NCBI RefSeq assembly: GCF_024809975.1
Contig: NZ_JANUDY010000005.1
Location: 124,001-188,000 of the forward strand
DNA length: 64,000 nt
Direction of reading: 5' to 3'
From: Comamonas sp. BIGb0152
GTDB lineage: Bacteria > Pseudomonadota > Gammaproteobacteria > Burkholderiales > Burkholderiaceae_C
Shown here: one piece after another, positions 61,386 through 64,000 of the stretch
Numbering within the stretch: position 1 is the first letter of the stretch
How the letters are laid out: every line of letters starts with the position of its first letter
The notes under the pieces: model-generated
The model's database searches: none
What the model was told of the DNA's origin: nothing
What the model saw: only the letters and a program-made list of their open reading frames with translations
Position numbers and translations under genes: made by a program

Positions 61386-62699
61386 TTATGGGTACAGACC
61401 GCGTGCTTCGCGCGCATGCAGAATGCGGCGGCAGGCGATGATGAAGGTGGCGGTACGCAGGGAGACCTTGTTCTCTTGCGCGACTTGCCACACAGCGGCA
61501 AAGGCTTCTTGCATGATGCGCACCAGGCGGGCGTTGATCTCGTCCTCGCTCCAGAAGAAGCTGGAGAAATCCTGCACCCATTCGAAGTAGCTCACCGTCA
61601 CGCCGCCGGCGTTGGCAATCACATCGGGCAGTATCAGCACGCCCTTGTCGTTCAGGATGTCGTCAGCTTCGGTGGTGGTCGGGCCATTGGCGCCCTCGAT
61701 CACCATCTTGGCCTTGATCTTGCCGGCGTTCTTGGCATTGATCTGGCCTTCCAGGGCTGCAGGGATCAGGATGTCGCAGTCCACGGCCCAGAAGTCGTCG
61801 GTGGCCATCTTGTCGGCGCCCTTGAAGCCGCCCACGCCGCCGGTGTTGGCCACATGCTCCAGCAAGGCGGTGACATCCAGGCCCTTGGCGTTGAAGATGG
61901 TGCCGGTGTGGTCTTGCACGGCCACGACGATGGCGCCGGCATCAGCAAACAGCTTGCCTGCCGTGCCGCCCACGTTACCAAAGCCTTGCACGGCGACCTT
62001 GGCGCCTTGCAGTGCCAGGCCGGAGAGCTTGGCGGCCTCGACGCCCACGGTGAACACGCCGCGGCCGGTGGCCTCGACACGGCCCAGCGAGCCGCCCAGA
62101 TCGATGGGCTTGCCGGTGACCACGCCCGTAGCGGTGGCGCCGGTGTTCATCGAGTAGGTGTCCATCATCCAGGCCATGATCTGGCCGTTGGTGTTCACGT
62201 CGGGTGCCGGGATGTCCTTGGACGGGCCGATGAACAGGCCGATTTCGCTGGTGTAGCGGCGGGTCAGGCGTTCGAGCTCACCCCTGGACAGGGTCTTGGG
62301 ATCGACGCGGACACCGCCCTTGGCGCCGCCGTAGGGCACGTTCACAGCGGCATTCTTGATTGACATCCAGGCCGACAGGGCCATGACTTCGGACAGGGTC
62401 ACATCCTGGTGGAAGCGCACACCGCCTTTGCCCGGGCCTCGGCTCAGGTTGTGCTGCACGCGGTAGCCTTCAAAGTGGGCGATCGTGCCGTTGTCCATCT
62501 CGATGGGCACATCCACAATCAGCGCACGCTTGGGGCGCTTGAGCGTCTCGACCCAGCGGGCCAGCGAGCCCAGGTAAGGCGTGACGCGGTCGACCTGCTG
62601 CAAGTAGTTGCCCCAGGGGCCCAGGTGCTTGGGGTCGAGGTACGAAGGCAGCGCGTGTTGCGCTACGGCGGGAGTGCTGTTGGACGGCATACGATCCAT
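61386..62699 (-). CDS. gdhA: glutamate dehydrogenase (Glu/Leu/Phe/Val dehydrogenase family)
   Basis: A 437-residue cytoplasmic enzyme interconverting glutamate and 2-oxoglutarate plus ammonia. [20 protein letters not shown] is the substrate-binding stretch with its lysines. [15 protein letters not shown] holds the catalytic lysine, and [20 protein letters not shown] is the NAD(P) Rossmann motif. I chose ATG 62699; ATG 62690 or a TTG at 62765 are possible and none has a strong ribosome site. It stands alone with a terminator, diverging from the FAH-family gene. Confidence 0.92.
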   Translation of the reverse strand: MDRMPSNSTPAVAQHALPSYLDPKHLGPWGNYLQQVDRVTPYLGSLARWVETLKRPKRALIVDVPIEMDNGTIAHFEGYRVQHNLSRGPGKGGVRFHQDVTLSEVMALSAWMSIKNAAVNVPYGGAKGGVRVDPKTLSRGELERLTRRYTSEIGLFIGPSKDIPAPDVNTNGQIMAWMMDTYSMNTGATATGVVTGKPIDLGGSLGRVEATGRGVFTVGVEAAKLSGLALQGAKVAVQGFGNVGGTAGKLFADAGAIVVAVQDHTGTIFNAKGLDVTALLEHVANTGGVGGFKGADKMATDDFWAVDCDILIPAALEGQINAKNAGKIKAKMVIEGANGPTTTEADDILNDKGVLILPDVIANAGGVTVSYFEWVQDFSSFFWSEDEINARLVRIMQEAFAAVWQVAQENKVSLRTATFIIACRRILHAREARGLYP

Positions 62700-62770
62700 G
62701 CGGTTGAAAAGGTCTGCACAGCTTAAATCCGCTCTATAGCCCTTGTCCAAGGCCAGATGATTCAAATCTA

Positions 62771-62851
62771 ATGCATTTTTTGCATAACCATGCTTGGACG
62801 CTGCTTACATCTAGCGTCTTTGCTGCCGTGACAGGGGCGGGCGCCCCTGTC
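62771..62851. promoter_or_regulatory. two hairpins in the divergent gdhA promoter region
   Basis: ATGCA-TTTTT-TGCAT (62771-62785) and GACAGGGGC-GGGC-GCCCCTGTC (62830-62851), both perfect, in the 201-base region between gdhA and the FAH-family gene. The second has no T-run on either side. They could be operators or a repeat. Confidence 0.5.
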
Positions 62852-62900
62852 CGTTACGCTATGCAGAATTTGCGTACTTACACTTTCGGAAACGATCGCC

Positions 62901-63683
62901 ATGCACCCCGCTGATACCGCTTCGACCTTCCAACCCGCCGCACTGGCCCAGGCGCTGCAGACCGCCACCTCGGCCGGCACTGCTATCGATGCAGGCGGCT
63001 GGCCCGCCAGCCTGACGCCCGCTGACATCACAGCCGTACACCGCGAGCGCGCCCTGCGCTGGGGCGATGCCGACCAGGCGCCGCTGTACTGGAAATCCGG
63101 CGGCCCCAGCCGCAGCCAGCCTTTGGGCCATGCGCCCTTGCCGCCCCAGGGGGTGCATGGCGGCGGCGCCGATTTGCGCGCCACGCCCTTCTTTTTGCGC
63201 GGCATTGAGGCGGAGATTGCGCTGCGCCTGGGCGAGCCGGTGGATGCCGCCACAGCCGCCGCACTGGATGGCGCGAGCGCCGCCCGGCTGGTCGAGGCCA
63301 TGGCCGTGAGCATCGAGATTGTGGATTCGCGCTGGCAGCAGCAACTGCAGGCGCCCGCTGCCTTGAAGGCTGCGGACCTGCTTTGCCATGGCGCGCTGGT
63401 GCTGGGCGCGTGGCAGCCTTACCGCGTGGTGGAGGGTGCCGCGCAGCGCTGCACGGTGCAGATCGGTGCGCAGCCTGCCCAGCATTTTGCAAACAGCTAC
63501 GGCTTGCAGGACCCGGCCTGGCTGTTGCCGCAGTGGCTGCGCTACGCCACCGCACACTTTGGCAGCCTGCGCGCCGGCACCGTGGTGACCACGGGCAGCT
63601 GGTGCGGCCTGTTGCAGGCCGCGCCTGGCGATGCGGTGCTGGTGCAGTTTGACGGTATGGGCGAGCTGCGCGTGCAGCTGTGA
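62901..63683 (+). CDS. 2-keto-4-pentenoate hydratase / fumarylacetoacetate hydrolase family protein
   Basis: A 260-residue FAH-superfamily protein. GIEAEIALRLGEPVDAA holds the metal-binding glutamates of the family, and VSIEIVDSRWQQQ a further conserved acidic position. Relatives hydrate 2-oxopent-4-enoate in meta-cleavage routes or decarboxylate oxo-acids. The convergent neighbour is a muconolactone-isomerase-like gene, which suits aromatic breakdown, but a specific substrate is not evident. The ribosome site (CGGAAAC) is weak. Confidence 0.85.
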   Translation: MHPADTASTFQPAALAQALQTATSAGTAIDAGGWPASLTPADITAVHRERALRWGDADQAPLYWKSGGPSRSQPLGHAPLPPQGVHGGGADLRATPFFLRGIEAEIALRLGEPVDAATAAALDGASAARLVEAMAVSIEIVDSRWQQQLQAPAALKAADLLCHGALVLGAWQPYRVVEGAAQRCTVQIGAQPAQHFANSYGLQDPAWLLPQWLRYATAHFGSLRAGTVVTTGSWCGLLQAAPGDAVLVQFDGMGELRVQL

Positions 63684-63693
63684 GCCTGGGAAC

Positions 63694-63727
63694 GCAAAAC
63701 GCACACCGTTTTGGGTGTGCGTTTTGC
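63694..63727. terminator. bidirectional terminator
   Basis: GCAAAACGCACACC and GGTGTGCGTTTTGC form a perfect 14-base stem with loop GTTTTG, between two convergent genes. Confidence 0.88.
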
Positions 63728-63759
63728 AGCAGCGGGCCGGCCAGTGCTGGCCGTGGCGC

Positions 63760-64000
63760 TCAGTTCTGGGCGATGGCCGAAGGGTGCTGGGCCAGCGGCG
63801 TCACCGCGATCTTCATGTAGGGGAACAGCGGCAGGCCCTGCAGCAGGCTGTGGAGCTCATCGTTCGATGCCACGTCGAACACGCTGTAGTTCGCATACTC
63901 GCCCGCCACGCGCCAGATGTGTTGCCAGCGGCCATCACGCTGCAGATCTTGCGAATAGGCCTTCTCGCGGGCCTTGATTTCTTGGGCCTGCTCTGCGGGC
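63760..64000 (-). CDS. muconolactone delta-isomerase-like protein, 3' part (cut by window edge)
   Basis: The last 79 codons of a minus-strand gene whose start lies beyond the window. The protein reads PAEQAQEIKAREKAYSQDLQ, then RDGRWQHIWRVAGEYANYSV, FDVASNDELHSLLQGLPLFP, and YMKIAVTPLAQHPSAIAQN. This is the muconolactone isomerase (CatC) fold, with the Glu/Lys-rich helix and PLFPYM motif of the family. CatC isomerises muconolactone in the catechol branch of the beta-ketoadipate route. Whether catB or catA follow cannot be seen. A CatC-like isomerase of another pathway is possible. Confidence 0.85.
   Translation of the reverse strand, partial: PAEQAQEIKAREKAYSQDLQRDGRWQHIWRVAGEYANYSVFDVASNDELHSLLQGLPLFPYMKIAVTPLAQHPSAIAQN

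Noticed and set aside
1..64000. tRNA or rRNA genes, CRISPR arrays, phage genes
   Set aside because: I looked for T-loop motifs, regularly spaced repeats and phage structural proteins in the intergenic stretches and found none.

Overview
The window is high-GC DNA from a betaproteobacterium of the family Comamonadaceae, most like Comamonas or a close relative. This rests on protein character rather than a database search: four tripartite-tricarboxylate-type (Bug) periplasmic binding proteins, a methionine synthase reduced to its N-terminal half-gene, a PxpB-PxpC fusion, the minC-minD-minE order, and many CoA-ester catabolic genes. About 57 protein-coding genes are supported. I see no rRNA, tRNA, CRISPR array or prophage. 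The only mobile DNA is a decayed IS3-type end at the left edge.

Layout. 0-1 kb: IS3-family remnant and a small, AT-richer membrane protein. 1-6.7 kb (minus): fetA-fetB iron exporter genes, an AidB-type acyl-CoA dehydrogenase, L-serine dehydratase, a LysR regulator. 6.8-11 kb: an uncharacterised secreted protein, recQ, the homocysteine-methyltransferase half of MetH. 11-19 kb: a GntR/FCD regulator diverging from a 5-oxoproline operon (DUF969, DUF979, pcp, pxpA, pxpBC, and a biotin carboxylase fused to a biotin carrier domain). 19.5-23.6 kb: a sigma-54 activator diverging from a flavin monooxygenase, with a near-consensus -24/-12 promoter and a tandem upstream element. 23.7-29.3 kb: YihY-type membrane protein, MFS permease, succinate-type CoA-transferase, uracil permease. 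29.6-34.8 kb: an unnamed three-gene zinc-ribbon/lipoprotein/membrane cluster, then minCDE.

35-42.4 kb: a four-gene CoA-ester operon with a Cys-less thiolase-fold protein next to a DUF35 protein, an orphan LivK-like binding protein, an aldehyde dehydrogenase and a TlpA-like protein. 42.3-56.5 kb: two divergent catabolic operons. The minus one holds SDR, MaoC hydratase, CoA-transferase, thiolase, Bug protein and acyl-CoA ligase. The plus one holds a mesaconyl/itaconyl-CoA-hydratase-like protein, acyl-CoA dehydrogenase, class III CoA-transferase, MmgE/PrpD, Bug protein and a citramalyl-CoA-lyase-like protein, closely resembling the itaconate locus of pseudomonads. 56.6-57.5 kb: a second copy of the secreted family seen at 6.8 kb. 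57.6-61.2 kb: an acyl-CoA ligase between two more Bug proteins. 61.4-64 kb: glutamate dehydrogenase, a hydratase/FAH-family protein, and the end of a muconolactone-isomerase-like gene cut by the window edge.

Taken together the region is an accessory carbon-acquisition and CoA-ester-degradation segment with three housekeeping blocks (recQ/metH, min, gdh). The points most worth follow-up are the biotin-carboxylase/PxpBC pairing and the duplicated pieces of that gene on both sides of it, the sigma-54 control region at 21.5 kb, the zinc-ribbon cluster with a possible Fur box, the Cys-less thiolase/DUF35 pair, the itaconate-type operon, and the paralogous secreted family.
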